Positions 35,548 through 44,142 of a stretch of 64,000 nucleotides of DNA are shown one piece after another; the stretch's first letter is position 1; each line of letters starts with the position of its first letter. Position numbers and translations under genes: made by a program. The DNA is from Micromonospora sp. NBC_01813 (GTDB lineage: Bacteria > Actinomycetota > Actinomycetes > Mycobacteriales > Micromonosporaceae). The notes beneath the pieces are model-generated. The model saw only the letters and a program-made list of their open reading frames with translations, searched no databases and was not told the DNA's origin. The DNA is taken from contig NZ_CP109067.1 of NCBI RefSeq assembly GCF_035917335.1, positions 1,428,501-1,492,500 on the forward strand, given 5' to 3'.

Positions 35548-36209
35548 ACCGGATCCTGATCGCCGAGGACGAACCCCGGATCGCGTCCTTCCTGGAGAAG
35601 GGGTTGCGTGCCGCCGGCTATGTGACGACTGTGGTCGACAACGGCATCGCGGCCGCCGGCTTCGCCCAACGTGACGAGTTCGACCTGTTCATCCTCGACC
35701 TCGGGCTGCCCGGCCAGGACGGGTTGGCGGTCCTGGCCCAGCTGCGGGCCCGTGGGGTACGGATTCCGGTGATCGTGTTGACCGCCCGTGACGCGGTGCC
35801 GGATCGGGTGGCCGGGCTCGACCTCGGCGCCGACGACTACGTGACCAAGCCGTTCAGCTTCGAGGAGTTGCTGGCCCGGGTCCGGGTCCGGCTGCGCGAT
35901 CGGGGACAGCCCGTGGTCGCGACGCTGCGGGCCGGGCCGGTGGAGCTGGACCTGCTGCGCCGAACGGCGTCAGTCAACGGCCGCGAGATCGAGTTGACCG
36001 CACGCGAGTTCCTGTTGGCGGAGACCCTGTTGCGCCATCCACGCCAGGTTCTCAGCCGGGAGCAGATCCTCGATCGGGTCTGGGGGCTGTCCCACGATCC
36101 CGGCTCGAACGTGGTCGACGTGTACGTGGGCTACCTGCGGCGCAAACTCGGCCCTGACCTGATCCAGACCGTGCGTGGGGTCGGCTACCGGCTGAACGCC
36201 GACTGCTGA
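35544..36209 (+). CDS. OmpR-family response regulator
   Basis: A 221-residue regulator: receiver domain with acidic pocket IAEDEPR, phospho-acceptor Asp in LFILDLGLPGQDG, Thr in VLTARD and Lys in VTKPFSFEEL; C-terminal winged helix (ELTAREFLLAETLLRHPRQVLSREQILDRVWG). The GTG start overlaps the kinase stop (GTGA). The CTCAT repeats upstream of the operon are candidate autoregulatory sites. It converges with the methyltransferase gene, 6 bases apart. Confidence 0.94.
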   Translation: MNRILIAEDEPRIASFLEKGLRAAGYVTTVVDNGIAAAGFAQRDEFDLFILDLGLPGQDGLAVLAQLRARGVRIPVIVLTARDAVPDRVAGLDLGADDYVTKPFSFEELLARVRVRLRDRGQPVVATLRAGPVELDLLRRTASVNGREIELTAREFLLAETLLRHPRQVLSREQILDRVWGLSHDPGSNVVDVYVGYLRRKLGPDLIQTVRGVGYRLNADC

Positions 36210-36215
36210 GGCCGG

Positions 36216-36992
36216 TCAGTCGTTGCCGCGGCGGGCGAGTAGCACCCGGTTGTCCAGGTGTTGCCACACCGTGTCGACCTCACGGAAACCGGCCTCCTCC
36301 AGGGCCGCGCGTTGCAGCAGGTACTCCGCACTGGCTTCGCGCCGGGCACGCCAGGCGAACAGCTGTTCCCGTTCGGCCATCAGCTCGGCCATGCCGGGCT
36401 GATCGGCGACAGCGCGCCACCAGTCACCGAAGTTCTCCGCCCCCGGTGCCGCCATCGCCTGGTCGTACCAGCGGCTGCCGGTCGTCTCGGCCAGCGCGCG
36501 GAACGTCGGCAGCCGCGCAGGGTAGGCCATGTGGTCGCCGTTGAGGACGATCCCACCCGGGTTGATCAACTGGTGAAGCTGGCGGTAGAGCCGCACCAGA
36601 TCCTCGGCGGGCAGGTAGTGCAGTGCGGTGGTGCTCAGCACGGCGTCGACGCGTTCGACCGGCAGCCGGGTGGTCCAGTCCGCCGCGGTCAGATCGGCCT
36701 GGAGCCATTGCACCCGTCCGTCCGCGTCGCCGATCGTCTCCCGGCCGAGGCGTAGCAGCACCGGGTCGAGATCGACGGCGATCAGCCGTGCCGTGGGTAG
36801 CCGGGGCAGCGCCCGTTCGGTGAGCGAACCCAGACCGCAGCACAGATCGACCACGACGGCGTCAGCGGGCAGTGACTGGGCGGCGACATCGAGCATCACG
36901 TCGAAACGCTGCTCCCGGTAGGGCAGGTAGACCTCCTGCTGCTGGTCCCAGCGCTGCCGCCAGGCCCACCATGGGTTGTCGTCGGTCTTCAT
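36216..36992 (-). CDS. SAM-dependent methyltransferase (class I)
   Basis: A 258-residue enzyme with SAM motif I VVDLCCGLGSLTERAL, acidic residue in LIAVDLDP, motif II WLQADLTAADW and VDAVLSTTALHYL. The substrate is not evident. ATG 36992 follows GAGGGACG; longer frames upstream lack a ribosome site. It is divergent from a sugar-transferase gene with 182 bases between, in which I see no clear promoter, and convergent with the response regulator gene. Confidence 0.82.
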   Translation of the reverse strand: MKTDDNPWWAWRQRWDQQQEVYLPYREQRFDVMLDVAAQSLPADAVVVDLCCGLGSLTERALPRLPTARLIAVDLDPVLLRLGRETIGDADGRVQWLQADLTAADWTTRLPVERVDAVLSTTALHYLPAEDLVRLYRQLHQLINPGGIVLNGDHMAYPARLPTFRALAETTGSRWYDQAMAAPGAENFGDWWRAVADQPGMAELMAEREQLFAWRARREASAEYLLQRAALEEAGFREVDTVWQHLDNRVLLARRGND

Positions 36993-37174
36993 CCGCTGCA
37001 CGTCCCTCGTCTCCTGTGGTGTCTCGGACCAGCCGGATCGATCTTCGCAGGTGCCACGTTGACGTGTCGTACCCGATAGGAAACTGACTATTTGTCGCAA
37101 ACACAATACTTGGATGGCTTTCGCCTGTTAAAAACCTTTTGGCAGTTCAGTCGCTATCACCGGAGGCACCGCCC

Positions 37175-38011
37175 ATGACCACGCCTACTCTGCAGCCCGC
37201 TGCACAGCGGGAGTCGACGCCGGGGTGTCCGCACCGTTACGACGCGGCCAAGCGGGTGATCGATCTTGTCGTCGGGACCGTCGCGTTGATCGTCGCGGCC
37301 CCGTTGATGGCGATCGTCGCCCTGGTCATCGTCTGCACGCTCGGTCGGCCGGTGTTCTTCCGGCAGGTCCGGCCGGGCCGGCGCGGGGAACTGTTCGAGA
37401 TGGTGAAGTTCCGGACGATGCGGGCGACCGATCCGCAACGCGGCCTCATCACGGACGCGGACCGGTTGACTCCGATTGGTCGCTGGCTACGCGCGGCCAG
37501 TCTGGACGAACTACCGGAGCTGTGGAACGTGCTGCGGGGCGAGATGAGTCTGGTGGGGCCACGGCCGCACCTGGTCAAGTACCTCGACATCTACACCCCC
37601 TGGCAGGCCCGCCGCCACGAGGTGCGCCCAGGCATCACCGGCCTGGCGCAGGTGCGTGGCCGCAATGAGCTGGCCTGGGAGGACAAGTTCGCCTACGACA
37701 TCGAGTACGTCGACAACCGCAGTCTCCGGCTCGACCTGCGGATCATGATCGAGACCGTACGCGTCGTCCTGCGGCGTGAGGGGATCTCCGCCCCGGGCGC
37801 GGCGACCTGGCACGAGTTCACCGGCACCGTCGGTCCGGATCCGGCTCACCGGTCCGGCGTGGGCGCGCCGGGTCGATCACCACGAACCGGGTCCCCAGAG
37901 CTTCAGGTAGCGTCCGATCATCGCGTTGGTCTGCCGGGGCACCTCGAACTGGAAGAAATGCCCCGAGCCGACCACCTGGCCGGTGACAGCATCCGCCACC
38001 AGTTCTCGTAG
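37175..38011 (+). CDS. Polyprenyl-phosphate sugar-1-phosphate transferase
   Basis: A 278-residue bacterial sugar transferase of the WbaP/WcaJ core type, which loads the first sugar phosphate onto undecaprenyl phosphate at the membrane. One hydrophobic segment (LVVGTVALIVAAPLMAIVALVIV) is followed by the family blocks VFFRQVRPGRRG, MVKFRTM, SLDELPELWNVLRGEMSLVGPRP and RPGITGLAQV. GGAGG lies 8 bases before ATG 37175. The last about 45 codons extend past the usual end and run antisense into the 3' end of the alpha/beta hydrolase gene (135-base overlap). No glycosyltransferase cluster surrounds it. Confidence 0.88.
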   Translation: MTTPTLQPAAQRESTPGCPHRYDAAKRVIDLVVGTVALIVAAPLMAIVALVIVCTLGRPVFFRQVRPGRRGELFEMVKFRTMRATDPQRGLITDADRLTPIGRWLRAASLDELPELWNVLRGEMSLVGPRPHLVKYLDIYTPWQARRHEVRPGITGLAQVRGRNELAWEDKFAYDIEYVDNRSLRLDLRIMIETVRVVLRREGISAPGAATWHEFTGTVGPDPAHRSGVGAPGRSPRTGSPELQVASDHRVGLPGHLELEEMPRADHLAGDSIRHQFS

Positions 38012-38668
38012 CCGACCGTAGTCGGCGAACGGAGCAGGACCGCCGATGTAGAGCAGCCGGCGCCCCCACTCGGTCAGCGCGGCGTCGCCGCCCGCCTCGA
38101 CGAATCCGGCCAGGCCGTCGAGGGTGGCGGCAGCGACCGTGTCATCCGGGCGCAGCATCTGCTCGATCGCCCAGTCAACCAGACGTGGGTCGGACTCCGG
38201 GATGAAGAACGATCGGATGATGTCGATCCTGGCCTGTCTCGGATCCGCTCCGCGGATCGATTCCGCCAGGGCGGCGACCTGCTCCGACGTGCCCGGTGGC
38301 ACCGCGACCGACGAGTCGAGCAGCAGGAGCGAGGAGACTCGGTCCGGCACCTCGATGGCGGCGGCCAGCGACCAGACCCCGCCCATGCTGTGACCGATCA
38401 GCACGACGTCGGTCATGTCCAGCTCGACCATCAGGTCCCGCAGGTCGGCACCGAGCTCCGGCACCGTGAATCCTCGATTTCCGGCCGGACTGGCGCCATG
38501 TCCCCGCATGTCGACCGAGATGATCCGGCGTCGCCAGCTGGCCAGGTTGGCGGCGATCGGTTTCATGAACCGGTGGTTGCAGCACCAGCCGTGTACCAGC
38601 AGGACGTCCTGTCGACCTCGACCGGTCTGCCAGTAACGCATCCCGGCGGCCGTGTTTTCGTGACTCAT
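37877..38668 (-). CDS. Alpha/beta-hydrolase
   Basis: A 263-residue hydrolase: LLVHGWCCNHRFM oxyanion region, nucleophile elbow GHSMGG with the Ser, and a catalytic His probably in GSGHFFQFEVP. A cap lies between about residues 120 and 200. It could be an esterase, lactonase or haloperoxidase-like enzyme. ATG 38668 follows GGGAG; an upstream frame from 38734 adds 22 residues without a ribosome site. The 3' end overlaps the sugar transferase on the other strand. Confidence 0.82.
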   Translation of the reverse strand: MSHENTAAGMRYWQTGRGRQDVLLVHGWCCNHRFMKPIAANLASWRRRIISVDMRGHGASPAGNRGFTVPELGADLRDLMVELDMTDVVLIGHSMGGVWSLAAAIEVPDRVSSLLLLDSSVAVPPGTSEQVAALAESIRGADPRQARIDIIRSFFIPESDPRLVDWAIEQMLRPDDTVAAATLDGLAGFVEAGGDAALTEWGRRLLYIGGPAPFADYGRLRELVADAVTGQVVGSGHFFQFEVPRQTNAMIGRYLKLWGPGSW

Positions 38669-38776
38669 CCGGCTGGCTCCCGTCGCCTCGGCGTTGGACC
38701 GCCCCCAATACGGTCTGTAATCAGTATGCCGCACTTAGTCATGTTCGGCGACTGGCGCGCTGTCCAGGAAGCGGGT

Positions 38777-38793
38777 TCACCCGCGACGGGTGA
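38777..38793. promoter_or_regulatory. Inverted repeat between divergent genes
   Basis: TCACCCG-CGA-CGGGTGA is a perfect 7-bp inverted repeat in the 232-base gap between the hydrolase and the debranching-enzyme gene; possible operator for either. Confidence 0.3.
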
Positions 38794-38900
38794 TCCGATG
38801 CGGCGGTAGCCGGGTCACGCTGGCGTAGGTCGTGGGTGGGCCTGGCGGCGTTCAGACGGATCGCTGGCGGCCGAACGAGCTGTGTGGGAGGGGGGGCCCG

Positions 38901-41384
38901 GTGGTCGACGGCATCAGCAGCTTCTTCGACTCGCTGGGCGACGACGGTCGGGGGCGGCTTCCGCCAGCCGCGAGTGGCACGATCCGGTTCGACATCGTCG
39001 GTCCCGACGGCGGCGTCCGCACCTGGTCGGTGACGTACCGCGATGGTCACGCGGTGGTCGAGCGGAGCCCCGAGCGGATCGACTGCACCGTCGAGGCACC
39101 GCAGGAGACCTTCCAGGCGTTGATCGACGGCCGGGAGAACACCATCTCGTTGCTGCTGCGCAACGGCGTATCGGTCAGCGGCCATCTGCCGCTGCTCCTG
39201 ATCTTCCGGCGGCTGCTGCCGCTGCACGCGGACAGCGCGGGGCTGCAGTCGGCCGCCCGCCGGATCCCCGAACCGCCGCGACCGAGCACGGCCGCGACGA
39301 AGCCGGTGAGCATCTTCTACGGAAACCTGTTCATGATCAGCGACCGGCGGGGCGACATCGAGTCGGTGCCGTACGCACCGTTCGGGCTCTTCTTCTACGA
39401 CACCCGGTTTCTGTCCCACTGGCGGCTGACGCTCGACGGCCAGCGGATGCACACCCTGTCCATCGACGACCTGCAGTACTTCGAGTCTCGGTTCTTCCAC
39501 GTGCCGGGGGAGCCGACGCACTACGTCGACGCCGACGTCTCGGTGTTCCGGCACCGCTGGGTGGGCGACGCGTTCACCGAGCAGATCGTGGTCTTCAACC
39601 ACCGGGAGGAACCGGTACGGTTGCGCCTGCGGATCGACGCCGCGGCCGACTTCGCCGAGGTCCTGGAAATCAAGGACGGCTACCACACCGACCGCGAGAT
39701 CGTGGTGACGGTCGAGCCAGACGCGCTGCGGTTCCGCTACGAACGCGACACCTTCTTCCGCGAGACGATCCTGTCCAGCAGTGAGCAGGCACGATTCGAT
39801 CCGGACGGGATGACCTTCGAGTTGCTCCTCGACGCTCAGGACACCTGGTGTACCGACCTCACCGTGAAGACCTTCGTCCGTGGCGCGGGCAACCGGGACC
39901 TGCGGGACAGTCTGCGTAGCTACGCCGAGCGGCCGAAACCCGAGGTGCACCGGGAACTCGACGAGTGGGCTACCCGGTCGCCCCGGCTGACCTGCGACTA
40001 TGAGCCACTGCGCGCCTCGTACCGGCAGAGCGTGGTCGACCTGGCGGCCCTGCGGTACCCCGGGGTGAACTTCCGCGAACTGCTGCCCGCCGCCGGCATG
40101 CCGTGGTTCATGACCTTCTTCGGCCGCGACAGCCTGTTCAGCTGTCTGCAGGCCCTGCCGTTCCTGCCCAGCACGGCGGTCCCCGCGCTGCGGATCATGG
40201 CACTCGCCCAGGGCACCCGCGAAGACCCGTTCCGTGCCGAGCAGCCCGGCAAGATTCCCCAGGAGAGCAGGTACGGCGAGTCGGCGGTGTTCGACGAGAT
40301 CTCGCACGCCGCCGACTTCTCCGCCGCTGACACGACCCCGCTGTTCCTGGTGCTGCTCGACGAGTACGAACGGTGGACCGGCGACACCGACCTGGTACGG
40401 AGCATGGAGTTCGAGGCACGGGCGGCCCTGGACTGGATCGACCGACACGCGGACCTGGTCGGCACCGGATACGTCTGGTACGGACCACGCCATACCCGCA
40501 CCGGGGTGTTGAACCAGAGCTGGAAGTGCTCGCCGGGCGCGATCAGCTTCCAGGACGGGCGTGAGGCCGACTTCCCGCAGGCCACCTGCGAGATCCAGGG
40601 CTACGTCTACGACGCGCGAATCCGCGCCGCCCGGCTGGCCCGGGACTGTTGGGGCGATCCCGCGTTCGCCGATCGGCTCGAACGACAGGCGGCAGAGCTG
40701 CGTGAACGGTTCAACCGGGACTTCTGGATCGCGGAGCGCGGCTACTACGCACACGCACTTCAGGCCGACGGCGTACAGGTCGACGCCCTCACCTCCAACA
40801 TCGGTCACCTGCTCTGGAGCGGTATCGCCGAGCCGACCAAGGCGCGCTCAGTGGTCCGTCACCTGATGAGCCCGCGACTCTTCTCCGGCTGGGGCATCCG
40901 CACCCTGGCCACCGACGCGCGCCGGTTCAACCCGGTCGGTTACCACACCGGCACCGTGTGGCCGTTCGACAACTCGTTGATCGCCTGGGGACTGTGGCGC
41001 TACGGGTACCGGGCCGAGGCGGCCCGGGTGGCCTGCGCGGTGCTGGAAGCGTCGCGGTACTTCGACGCGCGGCTGCCGGAGACCTTCGCCGGTTACGACC
41101 GCTCGCTGACCAAGTATCCCGTCCCCTATTCGGCCGCCGGGAGTCCGCATGCCACATCGGCCGGCGCGACGCTGCTGTTCCTGCGGGTGTTGCTCGGTCT
41201 CGACCCGTACGGCGACGACCTGATCATCGACCCGGCCGTGCCCGAGGAGATGGGGCACATCGAGTTGCACGACATTCCTGGCCGGTGGGGTCTGCTGGAC
41301 GTGCTCGGCCGGGGCCGGCACGACCTCACCCGCCCCCGGCGCCGCAGTCGTCGCCCAGGTGACCCGTTGCGGGCGGCGTTGTGA
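38901..41384 (+). CDS. SCP2-domain / amylo-alpha-1,6-glucosidase-type fusion
   Basis: An 827-residue protein. Residues 1-110 resemble an SCP2 sterol-carrier-like domain (IRFDIVGPDG, VERSPERIDCTVEAPQETFQALIDGRENTIS split over the core). Residues about 130-340 match the N-terminal beta-domain of bacterial debranching-like enzymes (FMISDRRGDIE, FYDTRFLSHW). Residues 360-790 are an (alpha/alpha)6 barrel with PWFMTFFGRDSLFSCLQ, TCEIQGYVYDA and VGYHTGTVWPFDNSL, as in glycogen debranching and GH63-like enzymes. It probably trims alpha-glucans inside the cell. GTG 38901 has a very G-rich ribosome site. Thirty bases separate it from the lactone oxidase gene. Confidence 0.8.
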   Translation: MVDGISSFFDSLGDDGRGRLPPAASGTIRFDIVGPDGGVRTWSVTYRDGHAVVERSPERIDCTVEAPQETFQALIDGRENTISLLLRNGVSVSGHLPLLLIFRRLLPLHADSAGLQSAARRIPEPPRPSTAATKPVSIFYGNLFMISDRRGDIESVPYAPFGLFFYDTRFLSHWRLTLDGQRMHTLSIDDLQYFESRFFHVPGEPTHYVDADVSVFRHRWVGDAFTEQIVVFNHREEPVRLRLRIDAAADFAEVLEIKDGYHTDREIVVTVEPDALRFRYERDTFFRETILSSSEQARFDPDGMTFELLLDAQDTWCTDLTVKTFVRGAGNRDLRDSLRSYAERPKPEVHRELDEWATRSPRLTCDYEPLRASYRQSVVDLAALRYPGVNFRELLPAAGMPWFMTFFGRDSLFSCLQALPFLPSTAVPALRIMALAQGTREDPFRAEQPGKIPQESRYGESAVFDEISHAADFSAADTTPLFLVLLDEYERWTGDTDLVRSMEFEARAALDWIDRHADLVGTGYVWYGPRHTRTGVLNQSWKCSPGAISFQDGREADFPQATCEIQGYVYDARIRAARLARDCWGDPAFADRLERQAAELRERFNRDFWIAERGYYAHALQADGVQVDALTSNIGHLLWSGIAEPTKARSVVRHLMSPRLFSGWGIRTLATDARRFNPVGYHTGTVWPFDNSLIAWGLWRYGYRAEAARVACAVLEASRYFDARLPETFAGYDRSLTKYPVPYSAAGSPHATSAGATLLFLRVLLGLDPYGDDLIIDPAVPEEMGHIELHDIPGRWGLLDVLGRGRHDLTRPRRRSRRPGDPLRAAL

Positions 41385-41414
41385 CACCGGGCGACGACGG
41401 CAAAAGGAGCTGCC

Positions 41415-42653
41415 ATGGTCCGGAATGAGGCGTCGACGGCGCTGGACACCGCCGCCGCGTCCACGGCACGCTGGCACAACTGGTCCGGTGGCCTGGCCTT
41501 CGAGCCGGCGGTGGTGGCACGGCCGAACTCCGTCGCGGAGCTGCGCGAGGTGCTGCGGCGAGCCGCCGACCGCGACGCGACCGTCCGGCCGGTCGGTGCC
41601 GGACATTCCTCCGCTCCGCTGGTCCAGACCGAGGACGTGCTGCTCTGCCTGGAAGGGCTGCCGGTCGGTGTGCTCGAACCGCCCCGCGACGGCCAGGCCT
41701 GGGTCGGCGCCGGTACCCGGCTGCACGAGCTGGGCGAGCACCTGCGCCGCTACCAACTGGCCATGCCGAACCTCGGTGACGTCGACACCCAGGCCATCGC
41801 GGGCGCGATCGGTACCGGCACCCATGGCAGCGGTCGAGGGTTGCCGAGCCTGTCGGCACAGGTGACCGGGGTGCGGCTGGTGACCGCCGCCGGAGACCTG
41901 CGGCAGATCGACGCGGAGCATGACCCCGAGCTGCTGTGGGCCGCCCAGGTCTCGCTCGGCGTGCTCGGTGTCCTCACTGCGGTACGGACCCGGGTGGTGC
42001 CCTCGTTCCAGGCCCGCCGGCGCGAGTGGGGGCTTCCGGTCGACGAGTGCCTGGCCACCTTCGAGGACCTGTTGGCGGTCAACCGCAACGTCGACTTCTA
42101 CTGGTATCCGCGCCGCGACGACGCGCATCTGCGCACCGTCAATCCGGTCGACGACGATCCAGGTCCGGAACGGGTTCCGGCCAGCGGGTGCACCGAGGAC
42201 CGGGTCGGACCCAGCGACGCGGCGCTGATCAAGCGGCGGGCGTTGCGGTTCCACGAGACCGAGTACTTCGTGCCGGCACCGGCCGGTCCGGCCTGTTTCC
42301 GGGAGGTCCGGCACCGGATCCGGACCCGGCACCGGCACCATGCCGCGTGGCGGGTGCTGTACCGCTACGTCGCCGCCGACCTGGCGTACCTCAGCCCCGC
42401 GTACCAGCGGGACAGCGTCACCATCTCGATTCACCAGAACGAGACGCTGCCGTACCGCGAGTTCTTCGCCGATCTGGAGCCGATCTTCCTGGCCCACGGG
42501 GGTCGGCCGCACTGGGCGAAGATCCACCAACTGGAAGGGCGCCCGTTGCTGGCGCGCTACCCGCAGGCGCAGCGGTTCCTGGCCGTACGCGAGCGACTCG
42601 ACCCCGACCGCCGCTTTCTCAACGGCTACCTGCGCCGCCTGCTTGATCTCTGA
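41415..42653 (+). CDS. FAD-linked aldonolactone oxidase (ALO/GULO type)
   Basis: A 412-residue flavoenzyme. The N-terminal PCMH FAD domain shows RPVGAGHSSAPLVQT and IAGAIGTGTHGSGRG. The C-terminal ALO domain carries the conserved HWAK of the active site (RPHWAKIHQL) and ends with the usual RFLNGYLRRLL. Relatives oxidise arabinono-, gulono- or xylono-lactones or alditols; the exact substrate is not determined. AAAAGGAG precedes the ATG. It lies 30 bases after the debranching-type gene and is probably co-transcribed, although no pathway link is evident. Confidence 0.85.
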   Translation: MVRNEASTALDTAAASTARWHNWSGGLAFEPAVVARPNSVAELREVLRRAADRDATVRPVGAGHSSAPLVQTEDVLLCLEGLPVGVLEPPRDGQAWVGAGTRLHELGEHLRRYQLAMPNLGDVDTQAIAGAIGTGTHGSGRGLPSLSAQVTGVRLVTAAGDLRQIDAEHDPELLWAAQVSLGVLGVLTAVRTRVVPSFQARRREWGLPVDECLATFEDLLAVNRNVDFYWYPRRDDAHLRTVNPVDDDPGPERVPASGCTEDRVGPSDAALIKRRALRFHETEYFVPAPAGPACFREVRHRIRTRHRHHAAWRVLYRYVAADLAYLSPAYQRDSVTISIHQNETLPYREFFADLEPIFLAHGGRPHWAKIHQLEGRPLLARYPQAQRFLAVRERLDPDRRFLNGYLRRLLDL

Positions 42654-42777
42654 CTGTGCCGACCGGCCTATGATTGCCCGGTTCTGTCACGGGGTAGTGG
42701 CGGGACGGTCCCGGCATCGAGGCACGCCACGATCCCGGGCGCCCGACTTGTTCCTCGGACCGGAAACTGGGTGCGTG

Positions 42778-43581
42778 ATGTCGTCTCCTGCCGTCGGTGG
42801 CCCACCAGGGGCCGATCCGCCCGGGCACGGTAGCTCACCTGCGGGAATACCCCGTCGGGTGCTGATCGTGGTCGCGGTGGTCGCGGTGGTGCTGGTGGCG
42901 GCGACCATCGTGGCGGTCGTGGTGGACACCCTTCGGGCGGACCGCGGTCCTGGCGGTGACCCCGACGCCGCGTGGACGGTGCAGGTGCCGCGTGACGGGC
43001 GGTCCGAGGCGCAGCTGGAGGTGCTCGACGGTGCCACCGATCTTCAGGTGGTGGCCGGCGACCTTGGCGATCAACTGCTCCGGGTCGAGACGCCGGATGG
43101 CGGCGCGGTTCGGCCGCAGGTGACCGAATCCGACGGCACGGTACGGGTGGGGCTTGCGGAAACCGGCACCGGCGGGGCGGGCCTGGTGGAGATCATCGTG
43201 CACCGCGAGGTGCTCTGGTCCGTGCGCGTCCTGGGCGGGGCGACCGGGCAGCGGATTGATCTGACCGCCGCCCAAGTATCTCAGGTGGATCTAGCGGGCG
43301 GGACAAGCACAATGGACTTGTTGTTGCCGCCGCCGAACGGTACCGTCGAGGTCCGGATGTCCGGTGGCGTCAGTACCTGGCGGGTCGGCGTACCCTCGCA
43401 GATCCCGGTCCAGGTGCGGCTGGGATCGGGTGCCGGCAGCGTCACGTTGGACGACCAGCGCAGCGACGGCCTCGGTGCCGGCGAGACGGTGGCGTCACCC
43501 GGGTGGGACGAGGCTACCGACCGCTACGACATCGATGCAGTCGCCGGGGTGTCCGACCTGACCGTGACCAGGAGCGGCTAG
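42778..43581 (+). CDS. Membrane-anchored protein with beta-rich exported domain
   Basis: A 267-residue protein: short Pro/Gly cytoplasmic N-terminus, one span (VLIVVAVVAVVLVAATIVAVVV near residue 25), then an exported domain of about 210 residues with repeating short strands (LQVVAGDL, VRVGLAET, VDLAGGTSTMDLLLPPP, VEVRMSGGVSTWRVGVP), reminiscent of DUF4097/adhesin-type beta-solenoids. The function is unknown. No strong ribosome site precedes ATG 42778. The stop overlaps the convergent roadblock gene by 4 bases. Confidence 0.55.
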   Translation: MSSPAVGGPPGADPPGHGSSPAGIPRRVLIVVAVVAVVLVAATIVAVVVDTLRADRGPGGDPDAAWTVQVPRDGRSEAQLEVLDGATDLQVVAGDLGDQLLRVETPDGGAVRPQVTESDGTVRVGLAETGTGGAGLVEIIVHREVLWSVRVLGGATGQRIDLTAAQVSQVDLAGGTSTMDLLLPPPNGTVEVRMSGGVSTWRVGVPSQIPVQVRLGSGAGSVTLDDQRSDGLGAGETVASPGWDEATDRYDIDAVAGVSDLTVTRSG

Positions 43582-44081
43582 CGGTCGAGGGTGGCGGTGC
43601 CGGTACGGCTTGGCAACTGGGAGTAACTTCCGTGGGTGAGTGCGTCCGGGGGCTGACTGCTCCCGGCGGACTCGACGGACTCCTCCGGGGCCGGGAACGC
43701 CGGCAGATGCCGGTCGGCCCGCCCGGCGAACAACGCCACCTCGTAGGCGACCGAGTCTATGTCGGACTCGGCATCGAACAGTGCGGCGATGATCGCGCCG
43801 CCAGGGGTTGCGGCGATGAACAGGAATGCCGTTCCCATCTGGACGACGATCTGCCGTACCCGGCCGGTGTTTGCGTGCTGACCGACCGCGACGGCCAGGG
43901 CGCGTAGCCCCGCCACGACGCCGGACAGTTGCTCCCCCAGATCGTGGTCGACCCCTTTGGACCAGGCCAGGAGTATGCCGTCGGGGGAGAGCGCCACCGC
44001 TTGCTGCGCCTGGGGCACCCGTTCCACCAGATCGTCCAGTAGTCGGGAGACATCACCAGTGGTGACCACGGGGTATGCCAT
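43578..44081 (-). CDS. Roadblock/LC7-domain protein
   Basis: A 167-residue protein with a Roadblock/LC7 fold over residues 8-115 (VERVPQAQQAVALSPDGILLAWS; FLFIAATPGGAIIAALF) and a disordered Ser/Pro/Thr tail of about 40 residues. In actinobacteria such proteins usually sit in conservons with a kinase, a DUF742 protein and a small GTPase and regulate the GTPase. Here it is alone, so its partner is elsewhere. ATG 44081 is chosen because the preceding 13 in-frame codons lack a ribosome site. Confidence 0.8.
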   Translation of the reverse strand: MAYPVVTTGDVSRLLDDLVERVPQAQQAVALSPDGILLAWSKGVDHDLGEQLSGVVAGLRALAVAVGQHANTGRVRQIVVQMGTAFLFIAATPGGAIIAALFDAESDIDSVAYEVALFAGRADRHLPAFPAPEESVESAGSSQPPDALTHGSYSQLPSRTGTATLDR

Positions 44082-44142
44082 GAAGGGTCTCTCTTTCGGT
44101 CGGTGCGCGTTCCCGGGCAAACAGTACCCCCGACCTGACCCG

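Noticed and set aside
38739-40808. A 689-codon minus-strand open frame opposite the debranching-type gene
   Set aside because: The plus-strand protein has convincing domains throughout; this frame shows only shadow composition.
43578-44081. A GTPase conservon around the roadblock protein
   Set aside because: No sensor kinase, DUF742 protein or small GTPase is adjacent.
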